Shown here: positions 1 to 7,851 of the stretch, piece by piece
Layout of the letters: the number at the start of each line of letters is the position of its first letter
How positions within the stretch are numbered: position 1 is the first letter of the stretch
Origin: Actinomycetota bacterium
GTDB lineage: Bacteria > Actinomycetota > Thermoleophilia > Gaiellales > F1-60-MAGs149
Direction of reading: 5' to 3'
DNA length: 33,295 nt
Assembly: GCA_009885805.1 (NCBI GenBank)
Contig: VFJZ01000088.1
Span: 1 to 33,295 of the forward strand
Program-made: the position numbers and the translations under genes
Notes under the pieces: model-generated
Seen by the model: the letters and a program-made list of their open reading frames with translations, nothing else
The model's database searches: none
What the model was told of the DNA's origin: nothing

Positions 1-119
1 CCGCCGCGCTCATCGACCGGCTCGTCCACCACGCCGACATCATCACCCTCAAAGGCAAGAGCTACCGCCTCCGCAGCCGCACCGGCACGCCCACCCCAGC
101 CAGCCGCGCCGCCGGCTGA
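1..119 (+). pseudogene. istB: IS21-family helper ATPase (IstB-like), C-terminal tail, cut by window edge
   Basis: Reading from base 3, the frame encodes about 38 residues ending at TGA 117-119. It includes LIDRLVHHADIITLKGKSYR, which matches the conserved C-terminus of IstB helper proteins (RL-hHA-h-KG-SYRLR). IstB is the AAA+ ATPase that assists the IstA transposase of IS21 elements. Only the tail lies in the window, so it cannot be told whether the gene is complete upstream. The terminal repeats that follow at 176-226 support the assignment. The residues after SYRLR are low-complexity (Thr/Pro/Ala), as is common at IstB ends. Typed as pseudogene only because it is partial here; it may be intact outside the window. 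Confidence 0.75.
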
Positions 120-175
120 ATCGGCGTCGTCGCTACGCTCCGCCACCGCTCCAGCCGGCGAAACTCCCCTCAACT

Positions 176-226
176 GGTGCACTATTCGCCGCCCGAAACC
201 GGTGCACTATCCGCTGCCCCTTGACA
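176..226 (+). mobile_element. Right end of the IS21-type element with two tandem terminal repeats
   Basis: Two 19-bp repeats, GGTGCACTATTCGCCGCCC at 176-194 and GGTGCACTATCCGCTGCCC at 201-219, differ at two positions and start 25 bp apart. They are followed by TTGACA at 221-226. Read from the other strand the element would begin TGTCAAG. IS21 elements characteristically carry multiple internal repeats at their ends and terminate in TGT/ACA, so 226 is the likely outer boundary. The left end and any target duplication lie outside the window. Confidence 0.65.
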
Positions 227-471
227 CCCTTGGTCGCACACCGCGCGGACCAGATGCGACTGCGCGCGCTCACCTGTTCGAGATCCGACCTCGACAGCCA
301 GGACAAATGGCGCCAAGCAGCCGAACTCGCGATTAGATTGGGCCGTGAAGCGTCGTCGTCACCGTGATCAGCGTCGCGGTGTCGCGGTGCGCTATCGCAG
401 TAGCTGTGAAAGTGTTGAGAGCCGCGGTCTCGATGGGAGGCCGTCAAGCGGGTTCAGAAGATAGAACGGGT
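227..471. other. Gene-poor junction between IS21 end and broken gene
   Basis: No convincing gene. A short forward open frame runs to a TGA near 371 and reads SQDKWRQAAELAIRLG around 300-346. This could be a residue of a gene interrupted by the IS insertion, but it has no start and no recognisable family. Other open frames cross the IS terminus and look like chance frames in GC-rich DNA. No promoter, tRNA or hairpin terminator was seen. Confidence 0.35.
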
Positions 472-1604
472 TCACCGAAAAGTCCCCGTTCCGTCGTCGC
501 ATGAAGTTTCCGACGCCGTCGGTGCGCTCAGGTCGTACGTCGTCTTCCAACTCAATCCCTCAAGCTGGACGGCGATGTCGGCATAGCGCCCGGCCGGTGG
601 CGGAGGAGGTGGAGGCGGGGGCGGCTGACCTGGGAAGCAGAAGCTCTTCAGCTTCGTTGCGAGGCCGTCGTGGTCGACCAGCGTGTACGCCCACCGCTTC
701 ACCCACACGTCAAGCCGGAACGACACCTCACTGTGCAGCGCCACTGCCAGGTCGATGCAGCGTGGGTTCGCAGGCTGCGACGCGAGCGTGAAGTTCGGCC
801 CGAGCGTGCCCTGCATGCCGATGCTGCCGGCGCCGAGTGTGAGCGCGACGCTACCGCCCGCGAACAAACGGGCCTGCAGGGACGCGCTCAGGGTCGCCTG
901 CGTCGGCTGTGCGCTGTGCGCGATCCGGAATCTGGCACCCGGATCGCCGCCGAGCCGTCCCGGGCAACGCGGGCGCCGGCGACCGTTCGTCCGCTGCCGT
1001 CGACGATCCGCGGTGTCAGGGCACCGGAGTTATGCACCGTCAGGTCGGCGAGCACGTCGCCGGCCGCTGCCGCGACCACCGTCAGCCGCTTGCCGGGTAT
1101 CGCGTCGACGACCCTCTCGACGGTGCCGAGCACGCCGTCCGGCAGGTCGGCGGTCGGCGCCAGTGCCACATGCCCTCCCACCGGCGGCGCGGCGACGCCG
1201 GCTCGCAGCCAGATCGAAATCTGGGCTCCGGAGGTCGCGGCGTGCACGACGTCACCGCGGCCGTACAGCTTCGTGGTCGGCGGGATCGTGTAGCTTGAGG
1301 TGGCGGCAGGGGCCAGCTGGACGGCGTCGATGGTCAGCGTCACCGTCGCCCGGCGCGACGTGCGGACGGCGATCCGCCCGTTGTGCGAGACGCGCACGAC
1401 CAGCGTCTAGGCGGCGGTGCCGGAGCGCGGGATCAGCGCCGTCGCGGAGCCGACCCGGACGGTGCCAGCCCGGCCATCGCTGGTGACGATCGCGGACAGC
1501 ATGAGTAGCGCGGTGCCCTTTGTGGGACGGAACCGCTCCGGTATCGTCATCGTCCGCCGCCCAGCGCGCAGCACCACGGAGGAAGCCCAGAGCCATCCCG
1601 GCAT
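472..1604 (-). pseudogene. Broken gene for an unrecognised, possibly extracytoplasmic protein (stop plus frameshift)
   Basis: Three reverse-strand open segments join into one protein. Bases 1604-1411 (from MPGWLWASS) end at an in-frame TAG at 1408-1410. The same frame resumes with TLVVRVSHNGRIAV and continues to about 930. After a frameshift near 915-945 the protein continues as HSAQPTQATLSASLQARLFA and ends at 472. Both breaks interrupt residues that read smoothly across the joint, which is the main reason to call it a pseudogene. The protein is rich in Ala, Gly, Val, Thr and Ser, with predicted beta-type segments and a run of ten prolines near the C-terminus, and suggests a repetitive surface or secreted domain. 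I do not recognise the family. It may have been damaged when the neighbouring IS21 element or the island arrived. Confidence 0.55.
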
Positions 1605-1651
1605 CCTGGCGACCCTTCGGTGATCGCTGCTGCAGAGCCGGATCCGAGTAA

Positions 1652-1760
1652 TGAAACCCTTCAGGCTGCGTCGAGCGGCGCGACCGACTCGGCGGACTCA
1701 TCCACGAGTACCACCGAGCCGCTACCTGAGCCAATCCAAGTGCTGAAACCCTTCCGGCCG
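1652..1760 (+). repeat. Pair of 17-bp direct repeats upstream of hyuA
   Basis: TGAAACCCTTCAGGCTG at 1652-1668 and TGAAACCCTTCCGGCCG at 1744-1760 differ at two positions and start 92 bp apart. The second copy abuts the predicted -35 box of hyuA at 1761. They could be activator sites or debris of a duplication; nothing in the window distinguishes these. Confidence 0.5.
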
Positions 1761-1798
1761 TTGCACCCGATCCAACGAGCCTTTACCATTGTCGACAT
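1761..1798 (+). promoter_or_regulatory. hyuA operon promoter with TGTCGACA operator (site A)
   Basis: A -35-like TTGCAC (1761-1766), a 17-bp spacer and a -10-like TACCAT (1784-1789) are followed at once by the perfect palindrome TGTCGACA (1790-1797). The expected transcription start, about 7 nt after the -10 box, falls inside the palindrome. The final A of the palindrome is the first base of ATG 1797, so the mRNA would be leaderless or nearly so. The same order recurs at 27401-27416. The proposed binder is the GntR/FCD protein encoded at 16671. Promoter assignment is by eye. Confidence 0.6.
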
Positions 1799-3902
1799 GC
1801 GAACGTTCCCAGGCCGACACGGGATTCGTTCCCCGACGGTTCCACCCCTTCGGAGCGTGAGGTCGAAGCTCGCGATCGATATCGGCGGGACTTTCACCGA
1901 CGTCGTGTTCCGCGACCCCAGCGGGGCTGTGACGACGGCAAAGGTGCCCACGACGCCGCACCGCATCGCCGAGGGCATCCTCGCCGGGATGGAGCGCGCC
2001 GGCGCCGTGCCCTCGGCAGTCGACGTGTTCGTCCATGGCACGACGATCGCAATCAACGCGTTGCTCGAAGGCAAGACCGCACCGACAGCCCTCGTCACGA
2101 CAGCCGGTTTTCGCGACGTCCTCGAGATCATGCGGACGAACCGCGCCCATATGTACGACCTCCTCCAAGAGAAGCCGACGCCGCTGGTCCCCCGCCGGCT
2201 GCGACTCGAGGTCTCGGCGCGGATGCGGCACGACGGGACCGTGCTGCGAGAGCTCGAGCCCCAGGATCTGCGCCAGATCGCCGACACCCTCCGGGACGCA
2301 GACGTCGCGAGCGTGGCCGTGTGCCTGCTGCACGCGTACGCCAACCCCCGGCACGAGCACGAGGTTGGGGCGGCGTTGGGAAAGCTGTTGCCCGGAGTCG
2401 CCGTCTCGCTCTCCAGCGACCTGACGCGAGAGTGGCGTGAGTTCGAACGCACCTCGACGACCGTCGTGAACGCCGCCACGATGCCCGTGATGGCGGAGTA
2501 CCTCGCCGACCTTTCCGACGAGCTCAGCCGCGCTCGATTTGCCGGGCGGCTGCTGATCATGCAGTCGAACGGCGGCGTCACCGCGGCGTCCGACGCCCGC
2601 GCTCGGCCGGTCGCCTCGCTGATGTCCGGCCCTGCAGGGGCCGTCGCTGGAGCGGTGGCGCTGGCGCGGGTCGGCGGTCCGACGGCGAACCTCGTGACGC
2701 TCGACATCGGTGGCACGAGCGCGGACGTCGCGGTGGTCGACCGAGGCGAGCCGACTGTGAGGGCGGACGCCGAGATCGAAGGCTGGCCGATCTCCGTGCC
2801 GTCGATCGACATCGCGACGATCGGGGCGGGCGGCGGTTCCCTGGCCCGCGTCGACGCTTTCGGTGCTCTGTCCGTCGGCCCCGAGAGCGCGGGCGCAGCA
2901 CCCGGCCCGGCGTGCTACGGACGTGGCGGCACTGAGGCGACCGTCACCGATGCGCACGTGGTTCTGGGTCGCATCGCACCGCGCCAGGTCCTCGGCGGTG
3001 CAATCACCGTGGACGGAGAGGCCGCCCGCCGCGCCGTAACAGCTTCCGTGGCCACCCCGTTGAGCATGAGCGTCGAGGAGGCGGCCGCCGGGATCGTCAC
3101 TGTCGTCAACTCCAACATGACGCGCGTGCTCTGGGAGATGATCATCGGCCGCGGACGCGACCCGCGCGACTTCACGCTCCTCGCGCTCGGTGGCGGTGGC
3201 GGGCTCCATGCGTGCGAGCTCGCTGATGGCCTTGGCGTCAGCCGCGTGATGGTGCCGCGCGATCCAGGTGCTTTCTCGGCTCACGGCATGCTCTCCGCGA
3301 CCAGCCGCCACGACTTCACGCAGACGATCGGCGCGGGTATCGCGAGCGACCCCGGCTCGATCGAAGCCGCGTTCGCCTCCCTCGTGCAACTCGCGCACGC
3401 CCGACGCGCGGAGCACGAGACCGGCGATCAAAACGTTGAGTTACAGCGGATGGTCGAGCTGCGGTACCGAGGCCAGCGCCGCGGCATCCCGGTCGAGATC
3501 TCGCCCGATCTCCGAGGTCACGCGATGATCGAGTCGGCGCGCGCCGCCTTCGAGCGGGAGCACGAGAGCCTGTTCGGCTTCCGACGAGCGGGGCGTCCGA
3601 TCGAGATCGTGCGGCTCCAGCTGACGATGATCGGCGCGCCGAGTGCAGCGGATCCCGTCGCTCTGCAGCCGGGGCCGTCGAGCCCGCCGGACGTTACCCA
3701 TCGCGCTGTCCAGGACGGGGGCACGCGCCACAACGCCGCGGTCTACCACCGCGATCAGTTGCCCGTGTCCTTTGCGGCCGACGGTCCCTGTGTCGTCGAG
3801 GAGATGACGGCAACGACGTACGTGCCGCCTGGATGGGGTCTACGGGTCCTCGCCGACGGCACGCTCCAGCTGTCCAAGAGCGCAGCGTCGATAGGAGCCT
3901 GA
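1797..3902 (+). CDS. hyuA: Hydantoinase/oxoprolinase family protein, subunit A (HyuA-type)
   Basis: ATP-binding subunit of an ATP-dependent cyclic amide hydrolase (N-methylhydantoinase, 5-oxoprolinase or acetone-carboxylase superfamily). It forms a cytoplasmic complex with HyuB. With the ATG at 1797 it has 701 residues, normal for the family. The N-terminal actin-fold nucleotide motif IDIGGTFTD lies at about 27-35, VHGTT at about 79-83, a second phosphate motif LDIGGTSADV at about 301-310, and the glycine-rich ALGGGGGLHA at about 462-471. The start is uncertain. ATG 1797 overlaps the operator and implies a leaderless transcript. GTG 1857 would give VRSKLAIDIGG, closer to typical family N-termini, but its GGAG lies only one base upstream. 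The open frame extends to 1620 but that part has no family similarity. It is first of eight genes and ends 6 bp before hyuB. The substrate (hydantoin, oxoproline or other lactam) cannot be inferred from these motifs. Confidence 0.93.
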   Translation: MRTFPGRHGIRSPTVPPLRSVRSKLAIDIGGTFTDVVFRDPSGAVTTAKVPTTPHRIAEGILAGMERAGAVPSAVDVFVHGTTIAINALLEGKTAPTALVTTAGFRDVLEIMRTNRAHMYDLLQEKPTPLVPRRLRLEVSARMRHDGTVLRELEPQDLRQIADTLRDADVASVAVCLLHAYANPRHEHEVGAALGKLLPGVAVSLSSDLTREWREFERTSTTVVNAATMPVMAEYLADLSDELSRARFAGRLLIMQSNGGVTAASDARARPVASLMSGPAGAVAGAVALARVGGPTANLVTLDIGGTSADVAVVDRGEPTVRADAEIEGWPISVPSIDIATIGAGGGSLARVDAFGALSVGPESAGAAPGPACYGRGGTEATVTDAHVVLGRIAPRQVLGGAITVDGEAARRAVTASVATPLSMSVEEAAAGIVTVVNSNMTRVLWEMIIGRGRDPRDFTLLALGGGGGLHACELADGLGVSRVMVPRDPGAFSAHGMLSATSRHDFTQTIGAGIASDPGSIEAAFASLVQLAHARRAEHETGDQNVELQRMVELRYRGQRRGIPVEISPDLRGHAMIESARAAFEREHESLFGFRRAGRPIEIVRLQLTMIGAPSAADPVALQPGPSSPPDVTHRAVQDGGTRHNAAVYHRDQLPVSFAADGPCVVEEMTATTYVPPGWGLRVLADGTLQLSKSAASIGA

Positions 3903-3908
3903 CGACAT

Positions 3909-5609
3909 ATGCCCACCGTCGATCCGATCACTCGGGAAGTCGTCCAGAACCGCCTCATCTCGATCGTGCGCGAGATGTCCCTGACACTCCAGCGGGCCGC
4001 CTACTCGCCGATCATCCACGAGGTCAAGGACTACAGCAGCGTCCTTCTTCGACCGAACGGCGACCTGGTGGCGGAGTCCGAAGGGATCCCATCCTTCCTC
4101 GGCGCCATGCCTCCGACGCTCACGCCCGTCCTGGCTCGGTATCCCGCCGCCTCCATGGCGGCTGGCGATGTGTACGTCTCGAACGATCCGTACCTGGCGA
4201 ACGGGACGCACAAGAACGATGTCAACGTGCTCGCACCGATCTTCGTCGGCGAGCGCTTGGTGTTCTTCGCCGTCACGAAGGCGCACTGGAGCGACATCGG
4301 CGGCAAAGACCCGGGAAGCTGGTCGCCGGACGCGACGAGCACCTACCAGGAGGGTCTCGCCATCCCGCCGCTACGCCTCTATCGATCGGGGGAGCTGAAC
4401 GAGGAGGTGCTCGACCTCATCCTCGCCAACACCCGCGAGCCGGAGGACAACCATGGCGACCTCATGGCGCAGATCGCTGCCTGCACTGTGGCCGGGCGGC
4501 GTACGGAGGATCTGTTCCAACGCTACGGCGGCGAAGCGGTTGCGGGATCGATCGACAGCCTGTTCGACTACGTGGAGGCGCGTATGCGCGCGGAGATCGA
4601 ACGCCTGCCCGACGGGATGTACACCGCCGCCGAGACGATCGAGTCGGACGGGCTCGGCGGTCCGCCATTCGACGTCACCGCCCGGGTGGTGATCACCGGC
4701 AGCGACATCCTCTGCGACTTCAGTGACCAGGAGCCGCAACGCGCCGCGGCTGGCGCGAACATCAACCGGGTGTGCCTAGAGGCGATGTGCCGGGTGGCGG
4801 TCAAGTGCCTGCTCGCGCCGACGCTCCCCGCGAACCAGGGCCTGTACCGGCCGGTATCAGTCGACGCGACGGTCGGGACGGTGACGCACCCCCGCCACCC
4901 GGCTCCGTGCACGACATGGGGCGAGATGGGCTACGCCGTGTACGAGGCGATCTTCGCCGCGCTCGCGCCCGTGCTTCCCGATCGGGTCGTGGCCGGCATC
5001 TTCGGGTACGGCCAGACGATGGCCATCGCTGGGCACGCGAGTGGGCACGCCTCCGCGTGGGTGCATTTCATGCCCTATGCCGGCGGCTGGGGGGGACGGC
5101 AGGGCAAGGATGGGCTCAGCGCCGTGTGCCCGCTCCTGAACGGCGATAACTTCAACGTTCCCTGCGAGGTGATCGAGCACGAGTTCCCGCTGCTGGTCGA
5201 GCGGTACGAGCTCGTTCAGGACTCTGCGGGGGCTGGTCGACACCGTGGCGGGCTTGGCGTCCGCACCGACTACCGGCTGCTCGACGGGCACGCGCAGGTC
5301 TTCGCGGCGTTCAACCGCTATTGCCTACCGCCCCGCGGGCTGTTCGGCGGCGATCCCGGAGGGCTCAGCGCGCTGATGCTCGAGCGGGACGGCGGCGGGC
5401 TCGAGAACTGTCCAAAGTCCGCCGGCACGATCGTGCGCGAGGGCGGACTGATTTCGCACCGCACGGGCGGCGGCGGCGGGTTCGGCGAGCCACGCGAGCG
5501 CGATCCGGCGCTCGTACGGCGGGACGTACTCGACGGCTATGTCTCTCAGGCTGCCGCGGCGTCCGCCTACGGCGCCCCAGGCGCGGCGCCCGCTGGGGAG
5601 CCGGCGTGA
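3909..5609 (+). CDS. hyuB: Hydantoinase/oxoprolinase family protein, subunit B (HyuB-type)
   Basis: Partner subunit of the preceding ATP-dependent cyclic amide hydrolase, 566 residues, full length for HyuB. It begins with the family-typical VDPITREVVQNRL and carries SNDPYLANGTHKNDV (about 94-108) and the metal-site-like AHWSDIGG (about 126-133). The usual C-terminal glycine-rich stretch is present, with RTGGGGGFGEPRERDP close to the end. AGGAG at 3893-3897, 11 nt upstream of ATG 3909, is a spaced but usable ribosome-binding site. The adjacent hyuA and matching domain set make an A2B2-type complex the natural reading. In this family HyuA primes the substrate with ATP and HyuB completes amide cleavage (family knowledge). 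The stop overlaps the next gene's GTG by four bases. Confidence 0.93.
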   Translation: MPTVDPITREVVQNRLISIVREMSLTLQRAAYSPIIHEVKDYSSVLLRPNGDLVAESEGIPSFLGAMPPTLTPVLARYPAASMAAGDVYVSNDPYLANGTHKNDVNVLAPIFVGERLVFFAVTKAHWSDIGGKDPGSWSPDATSTYQEGLAIPPLRLYRSGELNEEVLDLILANTREPEDNHGDLMAQIAACTVAGRRTEDLFQRYGGEAVAGSIDSLFDYVEARMRAEIERLPDGMYTAAETIESDGLGGPPFDVTARVVITGSDILCDFSDQEPQRAAAGANINRVCLEAMCRVAVKCLLAPTLPANQGLYRPVSVDATVGTVTHPRHPAPCTTWGEMGYAVYEAIFAALAPVLPDRVVAGIFGYGQTMAIAGHASGHASAWVHFMPYAGGWGGRQGKDGLSAVCPLLNGDNFNVPCEVIEHEFPLLVERYELVQDSAGAGRHRGGLGVRTDYRLLDGHAQVFAAFNRYCLPPRGLFGGDPGGLSALMLERDGGGLENCPKSAGTIVREGGLISHRTGGGGGFGEPRERDPALVRRDVLDGYVSQAAAASAYGAPGAAPAGEPA

Positions 5610-7036
5610 GCTCGACGCGAGGAGCGCGCGAGCCGTGCGACCTGCTGGTCGAAGGCGGCCTCGTGATCACGATGAACGCCGCTCGCACGGTGATCGAGGA
5701 CGGGGCGATCGCCATCGCCGACGGCCGCATCTGCGCGGTCGCCGGCGGTGTCGAACTGGCAGATCGCTTCGAGCCGCGCCGCTCGCTCAACGCACGCGGA
5801 TGCACCGTACACCCTGGGTTCGTGGACGCCCACGTGCACCCGACGCAACACCTGATCCGCTTCGCCTTCCCGGAGACCTTTCACTACGACGACACCCTCG
5901 GGTTCTATATCGACTTCATCCTCGCGCTGACGCCCGAGGACGAGCACATCGCCTCCAAGCTGGCCTGCCTGGAGATGGTCAGGCATGGCACGACGGCCTT
6001 CCTGGAAGGGTGCGGATCGGTGTTGGAGCCCGACGCGGCCGCCGCCGCCGTCGAGGAGGTCGGCCTTCGCGCGTCGCTCGCGGACCCCTACGTCTGGGAC
6101 GTGGGCGGCCCGTGGAGCGAGCCGCTGAAGCCGAGGATCGCGACCGACCGTCGCCGATCGCTCAGTATCCTCGGCGGCCAGCTCGCGCGCAACCGCGACC
6201 GCAGCTCCCGCGTTCGCGGTCACATCGCGCTTACCGGCCACGCCACGGCCTCGACGGAGCTGCTGCTCGCCGCGGCGGCGTGCGCACACGAGAACGGCGT
6301 TGTCCTCAACATGCACCAGAGCTATGCGGCGACGGACACGGCGGACGACGACCGCCTGCGTGGCGAACATCCACTCGTCCACTTCGAGCGCATGGGTGCG
6401 CTCTCGGAGCGCTGCACCTTCGCCCACATGAACGTGCTGCGAGATGATGAGGTCGCTTCGGTCGTGGACAGCGGCATGTCGGTCGTGTGGTGCCCCTCGG
6501 CGTCGATGCTGTGGGGCTGCGGCGGTACAATCACTGGCCCGCATCTCGACCTGTTCCGACGCGGTGTCGACGTCGCGCTCGGCTCGGATGCCTCGAACTT
6601 CTCCAGCCGCCTGGACGTCGCCGATCAGGGTTTCCTAGCGCTCTTGACCTCACGCGAGCGCACGTTGAGCCCCGACGCCCTGCTCGCTGGCGATGTGCTC
6701 GCCATGTGCACGATCCACGGGGCCCGTGCGCTCGGCATGGGCCACGAGATCGGGTCGCTCGAGGTCGGCAAGCTGGCCGATTTGGTCATCCGTCGTGCCG
6801 ATCTCCCGGAGGCGGCGCCCGGGCTCGATCCGATCCGAGATCTCGTGCTGGGTGCGCGCTCCCACAGCGTCGACACGGTCCTCGTCGGCGGCGAGGTGAT
6901 CCTCGAGGGCGGGCGCTCCTGCCGCGTGGACGAGGAGCAGGTACGGGCTCGCGCTGCCGCGTCGGCACGCAAGCTGCTCGCGCGGATGGGCCGGCCACTG
7001 CCCCAGCCCTCGGAAGCCAGGCGCGCGCCGAGATGA
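5606..7036 (+). CDS. Amidohydrolase, ATZ/TRZ-chlorohydrolase/cytosine-deaminase type
   Basis: Metal-dependent hydrolase or deaminase of the amidohydrolase superfamily, 476 residues. The metal motif DAHVHP gives His76 and His78. His237 (NMHQS), His274 (FAHMN) and Asp328 (LGSDAS) complete the usual one-metal set. The C-terminus has the composite-domain signature SLEVGKLADLVIRR followed by VDTVLVGGEVI. GTG 5606 was chosen because it overlaps the hyuB stop in a GTGA and starts just before the natural N-terminus EPCDLLVEGGLVI; the open frame reaches further upstream but runs through hyuB. Members of this group deaminate or dechlorinate N-heterocycles and guanidino or triazine compounds. Coupling to hyuAB suggests it supplies or further opens a cyclic amide, as creatinine deaminase supplies N-methylhydantoin (inference). 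A paralogue lies at 15264. Confidence 0.88.
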   Translation: MSSTRGAREPCDLLVEGGLVITMNAARTVIEDGAIAIADGRICAVAGGVELADRFEPRRSLNARGCTVHPGFVDAHVHPTQHLIRFAFPETFHYDDTLGFYIDFILALTPEDEHIASKLACLEMVRHGTTAFLEGCGSVLEPDAAAAAVEEVGLRASLADPYVWDVGGPWSEPLKPRIATDRRRSLSILGGQLARNRDRSSRVRGHIALTGHATASTELLLAAAACAHENGVVLNMHQSYAATDTADDDRLRGEHPLVHFERMGALSERCTFAHMNVLRDDEVASVVDSGMSVVWCPSASMLWGCGGTITGPHLDLFRRGVDVALGSDASNFSSRLDVADQGFLALLTSRERTLSPDALLAGDVLAMCTIHGARALGMGHEIGSLEVGKLADLVIRRADLPEAAPGLDPIRDLVLGARSHSVDTVLVGGEVILEGGRSCRVDEEQVRARAAASARKLLARMGRPLPQPSEARRAPR

Positions 7037-7851
7037 CGCGACGCGAGCTCGAACGGGTCATCGTGACCGGTGCGGCCCAGGGCATCGGCCTGGCGATCGC
7101 CCAGCGTTTCGCGCGCGACGGAGCGCGGGTCGCCGGGATCGACGTCCAGGAGGCGGCCGAGAGCGAGCCGGACGTGCCCGGCGTCCGCCGCTTTGTGGTG
7201 GACATCGCCGACGAGCGGAACGTGGCTCGCGCCTTCGACGACATCGACGCGTGGTTCGGTGGGCCGCCGGCCCTGCTCTGCAACGTCGCCGCGACCTACG
7301 CGATGGTCGCATTCGTGGACACGCCACTGGAGGCGTTCGATCGTGTGATGGACGTAAACGTGCGCGGGGCGTTCGTCTGCTCCCAGCACGCGGCACGGCG
7401 GATGGCGAGGGCCGGCGGCGGGGCCATCGTCAACATCACCTCGACGGAGAGCGTGCAGGCATTCGCGTTGGCGTCGGTCTACGGCGCATCCAAGGCGGCG
7501 TTGGCGCACCTGACGAAGAGCATGGCGGTTGAGCTCGCGCGCGATTCGATCATGGTCAACGCCGTGGCGCCTGGAGCCATTGCGACGGCATCGCTTCTTG
7601 ACTCCTTGGACGACCTTCCGGCGGCCGCCCGGCACGACGCCGAACGCACGCCGATCGGGCGCCTGGGATCGCCGGATGACATCGTCGCCGCGGTGTGCTT
7701 TCTCGCCTACGACGCGACCTGGATGACCGGTCAGACGATCTACGTCGACGGCGGCTTCCTCGCCGCCGGGCTGCCGCTGCTCCCGGAGCTCGACGGGACG
7801 CAGAAGCTGCCCTCGAGCTGGTTTCCGCCCCGGGCCGATCCCGATGCTTGA
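7033..7851 (+). CDS. Short-chain dehydrogenase/reductase (SDR), FabG-like
   Basis: NAD(P)-dependent oxidoreductase, 272 residues. The dinucleotide motif VTGAAQGIG is near residue 12-20, the catalytic Ser lies in NITSTES and the catalytic pair is in YGASK. It ends with the classical TGQTIYVDGGF followed by a tail of about 25 residues. The usual NNAG is replaced by CNVAA, which is seen in divergent SDRs. ATG 7033 overlaps the preceding stop by four bases (ATGA), implying translational coupling; the upstream extension of the frame is a shadow of the amidohydrolase gene. Expected role: oxidation or reduction of an alcohol or keto intermediate of the island's pathway. Substrate unknown. Confidence 0.88.
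   Translation: MTRRELERVIVTGAAQGIGLAIAQRFARDGARVAGIDVQEAAESEPDVPGVRRFVVDIADERNVARAFDDIDAWFGGPPALLCNVAATYAMVAFVDTPLEAFDRVMDVNVRGAFVCSQHAARRMARAGGGAIVNITSTESVQAFALASVYGASKAALAHLTKSMAVELARDSIMVNAVAPGAIATASLLDSLDDLPAAARHDAERTPIGRLGSPDDIVAAVCFLAYDATWMTGQTIYVDGGFLAAGLPLLPELDGTQKLPSSWFPPRADPDA

Noticed and set aside
670-1486. Overlapping forward frames opposite the broken gene
   Set aside because: Arg-rich translations without start signals; antisense shadows of the reverse-strand pseudogene.
1620-1796. N-terminal extension of hyuA to 1620
   Set aside because: The extra residues are low-complexity Ser/Thr/Glu/Pro, unlike the family, and the extension covers the promoter and operator.
1661-2812. 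Long reverse-strand open frame across hyuA
   Set aside because: Ser/Arg-rich translation with no family features, fully antisense to a clear gene; a shadow typical of GC-rich DNA.
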